This document shows, piece by piece, positions 19,284 through 28,233 of a DNA stretch of 64,000 nt; positions within the stretch are counted from its first letter, which is position 1, and the number at the start of each line of letters is the position of its first letter. The notes under the pieces were generated by a model, which saw nothing but the letters and a program-made list of their open reading frames with translations, was not told the DNA's origin and did not search any database. Origin of the DNA: CAZJHX01 sp964545715 (lineage in GTDB: Bacteria; Myxococcota_A; UBA9042; GCA-2863065); NCBI GenBank assembly GCA_964545715.1, contig CAZJHX010000032.1, positions 11,021 to 75,020 on the forward strand, written 5' to 3'. The position numbers were made by a program, and so were the translations under genes.

Positions 19284-20333
19284 ATGCGCCCGATTATTCA
19301 CGGTGTCCTGGGGCTGATGTTGATGGCCTGCGGTGCTGAGGACCAGCCTTCGACCGCACCCGCGTTCGCCCCACCCGCCGCCGATCTCGTCCCTGAAACG
19401 GGCGGCAAAGGCGACGGCGCACTCTTCGACAAAGACGCGCTGCTCGCGGATCACATCTTCGAGGACGCGCAATTCATGACCGTGGAAGAGGTCCAGGCCT
19501 TTCTCGACGCGCCCCCGTACGGCGGACACGCCAGCGGCCTGTCGACCATCGACGTAGACGGCGTCGGGGCGGCCCAGATCATCGTGAACAACGCCGTCGC
19601 GTTTCAGATCAACCCGCTGGTGCTTCTCGCAAAGCTGCAGGTCGAGTCCAGCCTGGTGTTCACAGCCGAGCCCACCAGCTATCAGCTGGCCCACGCCATG
19701 GGCTGCGCCTGCCCCGACAACCTGGGGTGCTCCGTCGCACAGGCCGGGTTCGGCAGGCAGGTCGCGTGCGCCGCGTCGCTGTTTCGCAAGTACCTGGATA
19801 ATCTGGAGAGCGGCTCGACCGTCAGTGGTTGGAAAGTGGGCCGCGAAAAGCGGACGCAGGACGGGGTCTGGATCATCCCCAAGACCCGCGCGACCGCCGC
19901 GCTGTACACGTACACGCCGTGGGTGCTGACCGGCCAGGGCGGCAACTGGCTGTTTTGGAACGTCTTCAAAAAGTACTCGCGCCACGTGCTCGAAAACAAA
20001 GCGCCCAACTACCACTGGATCGGCGGCGCGTGCGCCGAAGACGCCGACTGCCCGTACGAGGGCGGCCGCTGTCTGCGAGCGGGCGAAACGGGCTTCTGCA
20101 CCGCGGACTGCGAGCGCTTCTGCCCGGACTCGTCCGGACCCAAAAACGCGGTCACGTTCTGCGTCGATCTGGGCTCCGCGACCGGCGCCGAGCCGGCCGG
20201 GGCGTGCATCTCGCGCTGTGACGACTATCTTTTCGTGGAAGGTGGCTGCGCCGAGGGCTTCGAATGCATCGAAGCGCCCCGGTTTGGCGAGCCTGATCGT
20301 ATCGAGGCGGTCTGTTGGCCGCAGTTTGAGTAG
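19284..20333 (+). CDS. Putative muralytic (lysozyme-fold) lipoprotein
   Basis: 349 residues from ATG 19284, lipobox GLMLMACG. Residues about 60-245 resemble a glucosaminidase/lytic-transglycosylase fold: FQINPLVLLAKLQVESSLV carries the candidate catalytic Glu, followed by AHAMGCACPD and TRATAALYTYTPWV. The C-terminal about 100 residues are Cys-rich (CAEDADCPYEGGRC). Likely cleaves or binds peptidoglycan in the periplasm. The next gene starts 9 bp after its stop, so the two are probably co-transcribed. The fold assignment is by pattern only. Confidence 0.8.
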   Translation: MRPIIHGVLGLMLMACGAEDQPSTAPAFAPPAADLVPETGGKGDGALFDKDALLADHIFEDAQFMTVEEVQAFLDAPPYGGHASGLSTIDVDGVGAAQIIVNNAVAFQINPLVLLAKLQVESSLVFTAEPTSYQLAHAMGCACPDNLGCSVAQAGFGRQVACAASLFRKYLDNLESGSTVSGWKVGREKRTQDGVWIIPKTRATAALYTYTPWVLTGQGGNWLFWNVFKKYSRHVLENKAPNYHWIGGACAEDADCPYEGGRCLRAGETGFCTADCERFCPDSSGPKNAVTFCVDLGSATGAEPAGACISRCDDYLFVEGGCAEGFECIEAPRFGEPDRIEAVCWPQFE

Positions 20334-20342
20334 GGGGAGACG

Positions 20343-21209
20343 ATGACAGTTCACACAACCGATCCGGTCGAGGCCGCGCGCGAGACAGCACGTGCGGCGT
20401 TGGACGACGTAGCGGCCCTGGTCAACGAGACCACCGCGCCCGCGCCTCCGGTGCCCTACGAGGACATCAACAAGTTCTGGAGCCCAAACCCGGCCTGGTA
20501 TCAGAAGATGACCGAGGTCACGGTAGCGGGCGCCTGCAAAGTGCTGATCCGCGGCTTCAACACGCTCAAGGTCCAGGGGCGCGAGCACTTCGACAAGGCC
20601 TTTGACCGCGGCAACCAGGGCCTGCTGACGATCAGCAACCACGTGTCGCTCTTTGACGATCCGATCCTGCCGTGCGCGTTCGGCGTCACCGACTGGAAGC
20701 GCACGCGCTGGTGCGCCACCGACGCCAAAAACTTCTTCTCGACCCGCTTGAAGGGCAAGTTCTTCAGCGCCGGGAAAGGCGTGCCGGTCGAGCGCGGCGG
20801 CGGTGTCCGTCAGCGCGCGATGGACTTCTTGTCCGAGCGCCTGCAGGCGGGCGACTGGGTTCACCTCTTTCCCGAGGGCGGACGCACGCGGGACCCCAAC
20901 GTGCTCCTGCGCAACCCGTTCAAGCTGGGTGTCGGACGCCTGATCGCGGAGGCGGCGCCGCTGGTGCTGCCTTTCTACCACTACGGCATGCAGAACGTGA
21001 TGCCGATCGGCAGCCATGTCCCGCGCATCGGCAAGACCGTCAACGTGCGCTTCGCCGAGGCCATCGACACCGAGCAGATGTTCCCCGACTGGTTCGACCG
21101 CTCCAACTCCGAGCGCGTGTGGAGCGACATCGCCGAGTGGGCGTACACCAAGCTGCGCGACCTCGAGCTGGTCATGCACCCCTTGGCCACAGAGACGCAG
21201 GAGCCTTAA
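20343..21209 (+). CDS. Tafazzin-like glycerolipid acyltransferase (PlsC family)
   Basis: 288 residues, ATG 20343 preceded by GGGGGAG. It has the acyltransferase motif NHVSLFDDP (NHx4D) near residue 99 and FPEGGRTRD near 176. Between and after these it follows eukaryotic tafazzin unusually closely: KFFSAGKGVPVERG, MDFLSERLQAGDWVHLFPEG, GVGRLIAEAAPLVLPFYH. Tafazzin remodels cardiolipin by transferring acyl chains between phospholipids and lysolipids; bacterial PlsC proteins make phosphatidic acid. No transmembrane helix is obvious, so it is a peripheral membrane enzyme on the cytoplasmic side. It follows the muralytic lipoprotein gene closely and ends in a strong terminator. Confidence 0.9.
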   Translation: MTVHTTDPVEAARETARAALDDVAALVNETTAPAPPVPYEDINKFWSPNPAWYQKMTEVTVAGACKVLIRGFNTLKVQGREHFDKAFDRGNQGLLTISNHVSLFDDPILPCAFGVTDWKRTRWCATDAKNFFSTRLKGKFFSAGKGVPVERGGGVRQRAMDFLSERLQAGDWVHLFPEGGRTRDPNVLLRNPFKLGVGRLIAEAAPLVLPFYHYGMQNVMPIGSHVPRIGKTVNVRFAEAIDTEQMFPDWFDRSNSERVWSDIAEWAYTKLRDLELVMHPLATETQEP

Positions 21210-21259
21210 CCCCAACGTTGCGTAGTTGGCATCGTGCCAGGGGCCCAACGATGGGGTTA
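21207..21259. terminator. Near-perfect inverted repeat terminator
   Basis: TAACCCCAACGTTG (21207-21220, including the acyltransferase stop) pairs with CAACGATGGGGTTA (21246-21259) with one mismatch in 14. An inner TTGGC/GCCA stem lies in the loop. No strong T-tract is seen. Confidence 0.6.
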
Positions 21260-21317
21260 ACCCGCCACGGCCGCGACTCGATATCACCCTATAGAACCCC
21301 TGGGTGGAAAAGGGTCG

Positions 21318-22187
21318 ATGCAACAAGCCGCAGCACAAACACAGTCCGACGCGCTACGCCGCCAATTTGGCGAAGAGATGCGTCGCTGCGTTGTCTCGGG
21401 CAACTTCGAGGCGCCCCGCTTGCCGCATCTGGCCATGGAGATCATGGCCCTGACCCAGGACCCCAACGCCTCCTTCAAGCAGGTCGCCGCCGTACTGGCC
21501 CGTGATCAGGGCCTCGCCGCCCGCGTGCTGCACCTGGCTAACTCGGCGTTCTTTCCCGGACAGCCGACCGAGCGCTTGAGCCAGGCGATGGCGCGCATCG
21601 GTCTCAATCGCCTCAAGCAGCTGCTGTGCGCCTATGCGGTGAAGGGCAAGACGTTCTCGTCGCCCATGTTCAAGGCGGCCATGACCGACGTGTGGGCCCA
21701 CTCGGTCGCGGCAGGCGTAGCCGCCGACATGATCGCCAAGCGCTGCGGCCGACCGGATGAGCGCGCCTTCGTGGCGGGCCTCCTTCACGATCTCGGCCGC
21801 TCTGTGGCGATTCACGTGGCGACCGACGTCATCCGCACCCAGCCGAACATCGCGGTGCCCTGCCACGAGGACCTGATGTCGCTGGTCGACCAGGTGCACT
21901 GCGTGCTCGGCCGCATCATGGCCACGCGCTGGAAGCTGCCGCAGTGCTATATCGAGGTCATGGGCCATCATCACGACGGGACTTTCTACGACGGCCCCGA
22001 GCGCGACCTGGTGCTCGTTGTGGCGGCCGCCGATCGCATCTGTGAGGCCCTCGGAATCGGATATACGCAAAACGAAGAGATGGATCTCGTCGGGGATCCC
22101 ATCTTTGTGGAGCTTGGGCTGTCAGACGCCCAGATTGGACCGATTCGCGCTCAGCTGCTGGCCAGAGCCCACATGTTCGCCGCCTGA
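21318..22187 (+). CDS. HDOD-domain signalling protein
   Basis: 289 residues, ATG 21318 with AAAGGG upstream. Residues about 25-225 match HDOD, the HD-related output domain of two-component and cyclic-nucleotide signalling: DQGLAARVLHLANSAFF, then AMARIGLNRLKQLL, AGLLHDLGRSVA near residue 155, and IEVMGHHHDG. The HD pair is retained. No receiver or GGDEF domain is attached, so it acts as a stand-alone adaptor. HDOD proteins regulate motility, phosphorylation and gene expression. A second HDOD protein is encoded 3.7 kb downstream. Confidence 0.9.
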   Translation: MQQAAAQTQSDALRRQFGEEMRRCVVSGNFEAPRLPHLAMEIMALTQDPNASFKQVAAVLARDQGLAARVLHLANSAFFPGQPTERLSQAMARIGLNRLKQLLCAYAVKGKTFSSPMFKAAMTDVWAHSVAAGVAADMIAKRCGRPDERAFVAGLLHDLGRSVAIHVATDVIRTQPNIAVPCHEDLMSLVDQVHCVLGRIMATRWKLPQCYIEVMGHHHDGTFYDGPERDLVLVVAAADRICEALGIGYTQNEEMDLVGDPIFVELGLSDAQIGPIRAQLLARAHMFAA

Positions 22188-22194
22188 GAGCCCG

Positions 22195-24150
22195 CTACTC
22201 TGAACAGACCATTGGGAAGTCTGCGGGGCCATGACCGGCCTGGTTGCAGTCGTAGTACGCCGCGCTGGAGTTCCAGCCACAGGAGGCGGTCTCGCAGTCC
22301 AGCGTCTTGACCTCATTGTTCTCACACCACCGCAGCACGGAGCCGGAGCAGCAGCCCTCCCAGCCCATGTCGCCGCAGCCCGACGTCGCAGCCGGTGACG
22401 GCGGCGGGGTCGCCGGGGTCGTGGTCGTCGGCGTGGACGGCGCTGTGGGCTCCGAGCCCGGGCACGCCAGCACATGCTCACCGGACGGGTCCGTGCCGTC
22501 GCCGCCACAGTCGTACCAGCCATGGCCGTTGTTGCCCGCGGCATCCCAGCCGCAGCCGCTGCACGCCTGACTACGCAGCTCGCCCGACTGGCAGTACTTG
22601 AGGGTATCTCCGGCGCAGCAGCCCGTGTGGGTCACGCCCTGGCACCCGCCCACCGGCTGGGTCGTGGGTGTGGACGGGGGCGTGCTTGGCTGGGGCGGCA
22701 GGGTCACCGAGGACGCGCCGCACGCCATGGGCGCCGACGCCGGACCGGCGCCGCTGCCACCACAGGCATATGAGTTGGTCGCGCTGTTCCAGCCACAGCC
22801 CTGTGGGCACGCCTGCGAGGTCGGCCCGTTGGCGCCACACGTCTGCAGGGTGTTGCCGTCACAGCAGCCGGCAAAGCCCAGTGAGCAGGAGCCCGCGCCC
22901 GTGTTGGCCGGATGGCAGGAGTAGTCACCGTTGCACAGCATCGAGGGCGACGCCTCAGCCGCGGCAAGGCGACCCTGCGGCACCGTCATCGTGATGCAAT
23001 GGACTGCCCCCGACCACGTGATGAGCCCTGTCGAGTCCACCTTCACGTGCTGCCAGTTGGGCATCGCGCTCTGCCACACAGCCATCGCCGCGTCCTCGTA
23101 GGCGCGGTCGTCGCTGTACACCGGGACCAGGTTCACGCCGTTGACGAACAGCGAGTTGGCGTACGTACGCCACACCTGTCGGCCGTCGTTGTGCGGCATA
23201 GGGATGCGCGTCACCTGGGGGTACGTGCCGTCGTTGCGCACCGACGCCGCCACGATCTGCGCGTTCTTGTCCAGCAGCTGACGGTTGCCGGCGTCCTGAG
23301 CCGAGGTGTAGGAGCCGATCAACATGTGGTCGCGCGCCACCAGCTTGGAGAACATGTCGCTGTGCGTCGTGCCCTCGTCCAGCAGCGGATAGGTCACGGT
23401 GTTGGTCTCGCAGCCCATGTAATCGCGCTGGTACTGGTGGATGCGACTCTGGCTCAGCGCGTTGTACTGGTACACGCCGTTTGTGTAGTAGCAGTTGCCC
23501 TCGCCGTCGGCGATGTACGTGCCGCCCTCCCAGCTCAGCGGCTGGCGGTACACGTTGATGCCCATGCGCTGGCCGAGCAGGGTCGGGGTCACATCGTCGT
23601 AGATCCGCTGGTGGTAGTAGCGCGGGTCCACAAACGACACCGTGCCGTCGGGCGCCCGGACCGACAGCGGGCCGTAGTCGCGCATCCAGATCGAGTCGAT
23701 GGCCATGTCGGCGTACTCGATGCCGGCGGTGCTCACACCGTACTGGCTCATCGCGTTCTTGAACTGCTGGCGTGCGCTGCCGCCCTCATGCACGACCGTG
23801 ATCTGGATGCGGCTTCGAGCCCCCGCCACGATACCCGCAATCGTCTCCGGAAACTGCCCGGTCCAGGCCAAGAGCAGCTGCTGGTGATCCGCCCACTGTC
23901 CGACAGCCCGCATCGGCGTGCGCGGCGCCTGCGTAATCCCATAGGCCCAGTCGTTGCTGTAGCGGAAGTCGCTGTACTGATCGGCCTTGCCGCTGCCGTT
24001 GCGCTCACCCGCCATCGGAAACGCCGGCAGCATCGGACGCGCCGTCACGTCCGGCAGGGGCTCCGCGCGCGGAAGCTCGCCCTGCGGCGGCTCGCTGCAG
24101 GCCATGGTCAACATCAACAAAACCGTGAGAGGGGCCCGCAATCGTAGCAT
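22195..24150 (-). CDS. Exported agmatine-deiminase-like lipoprotein with Cys-rich C-terminal repeats
   Basis: 651 residues from ATG 24150 (GGTGGAG upstream); lipobox MLTMACSEP. The catalytic fold spans about 65-400: DSIWMRDYGP, SWEGGTYIADGEGNCY, DEGTTHSDMF and the nucleophile Cys in SGAVHCITM near 382, as in agmatine deiminase and bacterial peptidyl-arginine deiminase. These enzymes release ammonia from guanidino groups. The export signal argues for an extracellular arginine or agmatine substrate. Residues about 407-651 carry three repeats with the pattern GCC-G-xL-x-C, CGWN/D, YDCGG, joined by Pro/Thr linkers; their role is unknown. A sigma-70 promoter is visible upstream. A longer ATG at 24174 lacks a good signal start. 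Confidence 0.9.
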   Translation of the reverse strand: MLRLRAPLTVLLMLTMACSEPPQGELPRAEPLPDVTARPMLPAFPMAGERNGSGKADQYSDFRYSNDWAYGITQAPRTPMRAVGQWADHQQLLLAWTGQFPETIAGIVAGARSRIQITVVHEGGSARQQFKNAMSQYGVSTAGIEYADMAIDSIWMRDYGPLSVRAPDGTVSFVDPRYYHQRIYDDVTPTLLGQRMGINVYRQPLSWEGGTYIADGEGNCYYTNGVYQYNALSQSRIHQYQRDYMGCETNTVTYPLLDEGTTHSDMFSKLVARDHMLIGSYTSAQDAGNRQLLDKNAQIVAASVRNDGTYPQVTRIPMPHNDGRQVWRTYANSLFVNGVNLVPVYSDDRAYEDAAMAVWQSAMPNWQHVKVDSTGLITWSGAVHCITMTVPQGRLAAAEASPSMLCNGDYSCHPANTGAGSCSLGFAGCCDGNTLQTCGANGPTSQACPQGCGWNSATNSYACGGSGAGPASAPMACGASSVTLPPQPSTPPSTPTTQPVGGCQGVTHTGCCAGDTLKYCQSGELRSQACSGCGWDAAGNNGHGWYDCGGDGTDPSGEHVLACPGSEPTAPSTPTTTTPATPPPSPAATSGCGDMGWEGCCSGSVLRWCENNEVKTLDCETASCGWNSSAAYYDCNQAGHGPADFPMVCSE

Positions 24151-24184
24151 CAGAAATACAACTCCACCGTGCATAGGCGCGCGG

Positions 24185-24213
24185 AGTATCTAAAGGGTCA
24201 CCGCTGGGGTCAA
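24185..24213 (-). promoter_or_regulatory. Sigma-70-type promoter for the deiminase-like gene
   Basis: On the minus strand: TTGACC (24208-24213), 17-bp spacer, GATACT (24185-24190), about 35 bp before ATG 24150. Confidence 0.5.
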
Positions 24214-25766
24214 GGAGAATCGGGAGGACGCCGCCAGCCCCCGGTTGCGCGCTCGATCACCCCCGCCAGCGCCAGCGCCACATGGTCCTGCCACGGGCGC
24301 GCCGCGATCTGCACGCCGACCGGCAGTCCCCCGGGCGCGGTACCGGCCCGCACGACCACAGCCGGAAAGCCGCTGAGATTGTGGGCGCCCACCTCGCTAT
24401 ACTGCGCCTGCTCCGCCTCGCTGGTCAGCGGGGCCGCGCCGCACGACACCGGACCCAGAATCGCGTCGTAGTCCGTCATGAACCCCAAGAGCCCCGCCCG
24501 GACGCGGTCGATCTCGGCCAGCAGCTCCGTGAAATCGGCCACCGACAGCGGGGCGTCCAGCGGAGCCGCCGCGATGCGGGCCAGAAACGGCGAGCGCCTC
24601 GCCGCAGCGCGCGCGGACGTGGCCAACAGGTACCGGGCGTACTGCAGCCCGGACGTGTTCGGCGGCCCGACGTACCCACTCAAGGCACGCGACGGCTGCT
24701 GTGTCCCCGCGCTGCTCAACAGCCGCCGGAACGTGCCGCCCAGGTCAGCCTCCATCGCCAGCACGACCAGCACCCACGCCTCAGCCAACAGCGCGGGGCG
24801 GTCCTCGACAACAGTCACTTTGACGGCCCGCAGCGCATCCGCCGCGGCCCGCACCGCCTCGATAACGGCGGGCTGCGTGGTCCCGGCCAGGCTCTGCTCG
24901 AACACCGCCACGCGCAGCTCGTACTTGACGACGTCGCGACTGTCCTCGAGCGACAGCGGGACGATCGACGGATCCACGCCGTCCGGCCCACACAACAGGT
25001 CCAGCGCCAGCGCCACGTCGGCCACAGTGCGCGCGATCGGCCCGATCGTACCGAACCGATCCAGGTGTCCGCCGGCCCCGAAAATGTGCCCTGTCCGCGG
25101 CACCCGCCCCGGCGTGGGCTTGATCCCGACCACACCGCAGTAGTGCGCTGGAACGCGAACGCTGCCGCCCAGGTCACTGCCGATGTCCAGCGCCGACCCG
25201 CACGCCGCCACCACCGCTGCCGCCCCACCGCTGCTGCCCCCGGGGCTGCGCGTCAGATCGTACGGATTGTGAGTAGGCCCAAAGAGCAGGTTGTCCGTGA
25301 TGAAGGACAGCGTCAGCTCCGGCGTGTTGGTCTTGCCGAGAATGACGCAGCCCGCCTGGCGCAAACGAGCGACAGCGGTCGCGTCCACCGTGGGCACATG
25401 ATTCGTTCGGCCCATGGTTCCGCCGGTCGAGCGGACCTGGGCCACATCAAAGGAGTCCTTGATCGTCACCGGCACGCCGTGCAGCGGGCCCCTGCGAAGA
25501 CCGCGCGCCTGGTCCGCGTCCAGGCGGCGAGCCGCGTCCAGGGCCAGGTCGGGGCAGCACGTGACGACCGCGTTGAGGTCGCCGTTGACCGCATCAATCC
25601 GGTCCAGATGCGCCCGGGTCAGCTCCTCGGACGAGACCGCCCCCGAGCGGATCAGCTCTGCTTGGGAGATGGCGGATGTGACCAGGGGCGCGTCGGACAA
25701 GCGCCGAATTGTAGCACTTCTGAAGGCGGCAAAAACGGGCAGAAAAATTCTCAAGTAGCCGCCCAT
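24210..25766 (-). CDS. Amidase-signature family hydrolase
   Basis: 518 residues from ATG 25766 (AAGGA 11 bases upstream). Longer starts up to 25967 would overlap the divergent HDOD gene. The Ser-cisSer-Lys triad is intact: Lys in VPVTIKDSFD near 103, cis-Ser in SPGGSSGGAAAV near 179, nucleophile Ser in GSDLGGSVRVPAHYCG near 202. The family includes GatA-type transamidases and amide hydrolases. The absence of gatB/gatC next door and the divergent C-terminal half suggest a catabolic amidase rather than the tRNA enzyme. A hydrophobic N-terminus (LRIFLPVFAAF) may be a weak membrane anchor. Confidence 0.9.
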   Translation of the reverse strand: MGGYLRIFLPVFAAFRSATIRRLSDAPLVTSAISQAELIRSGAVSSEELTRAHLDRIDAVNGDLNAVVTCCPDLALDAARRLDADQARGLRRGPLHGVPVTIKDSFDVAQVRSTGGTMGRTNHVPTVDATAVARLRQAGCVILGKTNTPELTLSFITDNLLFGPTHNPYDLTRSPGGSSGGAAAVVAACGSALDIGSDLGGSVRVPAHYCGVVGIKPTPGRVPRTGHIFGAGGHLDRFGTIGPIARTVADVALALDLLCGPDGVDPSIVPLSLEDSRDVVKYELRVAVFEQSLAGTTQPAVIEAVRAAADALRAVKVTVVEDRPALLAEAWVLVVLAMEADLGGTFRRLLSSAGTQQPSRALSGYVGPPNTSGLQYARYLLATSARAAARRSPFLARIAAAPLDAPLSVADFTELLAEIDRVRAGLLGFMTDYDAILGPVSCGAAPLTSEAEQAQYSEVGAHNLSGFPAVVVRAGTAPGGLPVGVQIAARPWQDHVALALAGVIERATGGWRRPPDSP

Positions 25767-25865
25767 AGGGCACGATTTCCTTACTGGACGGCTTGGAAGG
25801 CTATGGTCCATGGGAGCAGGAAGCTCCCACCATCTCACCCCCTGCACCCCGAGGCCCCCGGCTAA

Positions 25866-26729
25866 GTGAGCGCCAGCGTCGACCAGATTCTGGAGAGCAC
25901 GCGGGCCGTCAAGGCGCCGTCCGCCACCATGTGCCAGCTGCTGGAGGTGCTGCATAACCCCAACCACACGTCCGCCGACGTCGCCGGCCTGGTGAAGCTT
26001 GATCCCGAGCTGGCCGCGTCCACCCTGCGCATCGCCAACAGCGCCGCCTTGCGGACGCGCGCGGGCAGTGTCGCGTCGATCGACCGCGCCATCGTGCTGA
26101 TGGGCGAATCCGCGCTGGTCCAGCTGATCACGGCGCGCATGATGGACAGCATGCGCGTGGAGGCGGTGGCTGGCTACGAGACCGACGGGCGACGGCTGTG
26201 GGAGGCGAGCGTGTGCACCGCGTTTGCCGGAGACGACTGCGCGGGCCGATCAGGGGTCGCGCCGCCGTCGATCGCCTACACCGCGGGGCTGCTGCTGGAC
26301 ATCGGCAAGATCGGCCTGGGCCCCTATCTGGCCACCCGGCTGGACGAGGTGGTGGAAGAGGCGCGCGCGGCGGCAGACGGCGGACGGACTTTCGACGAAG
26401 CCGAGCACGCGGTGCTGGGTATCGACCACGGCGCAGTCGGCGCATATATGGCCCAAACCTGGGGCTTTCCAGCAGCCCTGTGTGCGGCGATTCGGCATCA
26501 CCATCGGCCTGCTGACGCCACCGAGCATCAGGCGCTGGTTTACGTGTCACACCTGGCGGATCGCATCGCGATCATGGCCGGCCCCGGCAACGCAGTTGAC
26601 GCCTTTCTCTATCGACTGGACGAGGCTTGGACGACCTACGTGCCGCTGGAGACCGCGGACCTGGAGTCGATGGCGGCCGAAGCTCACGAGGCCACGGCCA
26701 CCATGATCAAGGCTTGCGCGCGCACATGA
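25866..26729 (+). CDS. HDOD-domain protein with degenerate HD motif
   Basis: 287 residues starting with GTG 25866. Residues about 10-220 follow HDOD: DPELAASTLRIANSAAL, AIVLMGESALVQLI, then AGLLLDIGKIGL where the usual LLHD reads LLLD, and CAAIRHHHRP. Loss of the His suggests a binding role rather than catalysis. It resembles the protein encoded at 21318-22187 in layout but is clearly diverged. It overlaps the convergent DUF1566 gene by 23 bp. Confidence 0.88.
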   Translation: MSASVDQILESTRAVKAPSATMCQLLEVLHNPNHTSADVAGLVKLDPELAASTLRIANSAALRTRAGSVASIDRAIVLMGESALVQLITARMMDSMRVEAVAGYETDGRRLWEASVCTAFAGDDCAGRSGVAPPSIAYTAGLLLDIGKIGLGPYLATRLDEVVEEARAAADGGRTFDEAEHAVLGIDHGAVGAYMAQTWGFPAALCAAIRHHHRPADATEHQALVYVSHLADRIAIMAGPGNAVDAFLYRLDEAWTTYVPLETADLESMAAEAHEATATMIKACART

Positions 26730-28221
26730 CCGCGCCGTTGGTGCCGTGCGGCTCAGCCCCGATCGCACCGTAGTCCACATCCAGGTACCACGAGCCCTCC
26801 ACAGGCTCTCCGTTCTCGGTGGCGACGGTGCTGCTCCAGAAGTAGCCGCCGCATTTCTCCCACTCGAACATCTCGAGGAACGCCGTCGGAATGCGGCAGA
26901 TGCCCGCCATGTGGCCGCACGTGCAGTCGCTGCTGTCCTGACAGGTGATCCAGTCGGTGCACTGACCGTTGGCCGGACACGCGCCGCCCACCTCGGTGAC
27001 CGGGCAGTTGCGCACCAGATCCCGCAGGTTGTCGATGGACGGCAGCACCCAGTCGTCGCGCCCCGCCCACAGCAGGTCCTCGCAGGCCTTGACCGCTTCG
27101 CCCCACGGCAGCTCGGTGTGGGTCGGATACGTGATCGGCACCCACTGCGTCCCCGTGTTGGGCTCCACGTAGAAGGGGTCGTCGTTCTGGCCGAACTCGC
27201 CGGTGCACGCCGTGTAGATCGGCGACACGTCGAACACCTGGCACTCGCCGCCGTTGATCCAGAAGTCGTCGGCGTTGCACGCGATCATCGGGTCCGTCGG
27301 GTCGAAGTCGGTGCACCCTTCGCCGTCCGTATAGCTCGTACACGACAGCGACTGATAGAGCTCCGACCGCCACCGATGCTGGCCCTCATCGATGACGAAG
27401 GTGTGCGCCCCCTTGGCGTAGTGCCCACACGGCGGGGCCTCACCGGCCTTGGCGCTCAGCTCGCCCGCGTACACGTCACCCACAAAGGTGAGCAGGTGCG
27501 GGCTGAGCGTCGGCTCCTCCTTCAGATACATCGTCACGATGGCCACGCCGTTGTCCTTGGCCATGTCGACCAGGCTCAGGGTCGTGTCCTTCATCGCGGC
27601 CAGGTGCAGATCAGCCCGCTCATCGTTGACGTCGCACAGAAACGGCACCGGCTTGGCGTCGCCCAACCCCGGCACGGGCATGACGTTTCGCGTGCAGACG
27701 CCGGCGATGATCTGGGTGTCGGTGGTGCCGTCGCGACACGGCGTCGACTCGGTGCAAAAGAGGGTCGGTGCCGTCACGTTGGCGATGGCCCCGGTGATGT
27801 TCAGCTGAAAGAGCCCCTGCTGGTCGACCTCCTGCGTGACCGGCACCACATTGTACGTGCCGGGCTCCAGCGTCATCGCCAGCGCGGACAGGTAGTTGTC
27901 CGGCTGCGTGTCCTCGGACTCCATCAGAATGTCGGACGCGTTTCGCAGGTAGAGATGTCCGGGCGCCTCGGAGCTGTCCAGGGCCATGCTGACCTCGCCC
28001 GCCTCGAGCACCTCAAACGTATAGACATGATTGCCCGGGGCGTCCGGCACCAACCCCTCGCTGGCGCCCCAGTAGCTGAGCAATCCGACCCGCACGACCA
28101 GGCTGTCGGGCTCCGGCTCGAGCACCTCCGCAGGCGTCGTGGACTCGGGTGTGGCGTCGTCTCCGCATGCCGACAGCAAGGCCAGCAGCGGGACCCAAAC
28201 GATGAATGAAACGCGGCGCAT
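26707..28221 (-). CDS. DUF1566-type lipoprotein
   Basis: 504 residues, lipobox LLALLSACG. Residues about 45-145 look like a PPC-type beta domain (GNHVYTFEVLEAGEVSMALD). The C-terminal about 180 residues have the DUF1566/Lcl pattern: LPWGEAVKACEDLLW, DDWVLPSIDNLRDLV, GYFWSSTV and GAVMCARKP. This C-type-lectin-like fold is common in secreted bacterial proteins and in collagen-like adhesins. Several Cys pairs lie in the middle. Probably a surface lipoprotein. Its start is 12 bp from the end of the following beta-barrel gene on the same strand. Confidence 0.85.
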   Translation of the reverse strand: MRRVSFIVWVPLLALLSACGDDATPESTTPAEVLEPEPDSLVVRVGLLSYWGASEGLVPDAPGNHVYTFEVLEAGEVSMALDSSEAPGHLYLRNASDILMESEDTQPDNYLSALAMTLEPGTYNVVPVTQEVDQQGLFQLNITGAIANVTAPTLFCTESTPCRDGTTDTQIIAGVCTRNVMPVPGLGDAKPVPFLCDVNDERADLHLAAMKDTTLSLVDMAKDNGVAIVTMYLKEEPTLSPHLLTFVGDVYAGELSAKAGEAPPCGHYAKGAHTFVIDEGQHRWRSELYQSLSCTSYTDGEGCTDFDPTDPMIACNADDFWINGGECQVFDVSPIYTACTGEFGQNDDPFYVEPNTGTQWVPITYPTHTELPWGEAVKACEDLLWAGRDDWVLPSIDNLRDLVRNCPVTEVGGACPANGQCTDWITCQDSSDCTCGHMAGICRIPTAFLEMFEWEKCGGYFWSSTVATENGEPVEGSWYLDVDYGAIGAEPHGTNGAVMCARKP

Positions 28222-28233
28222 ACGCCGATGATA

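Noticed and set aside
25866..25967. Longer N-terminus of the amidase from 25967
   Set aside because: It would overlap the start of the divergent HDOD gene and adds no recognisable sequence.
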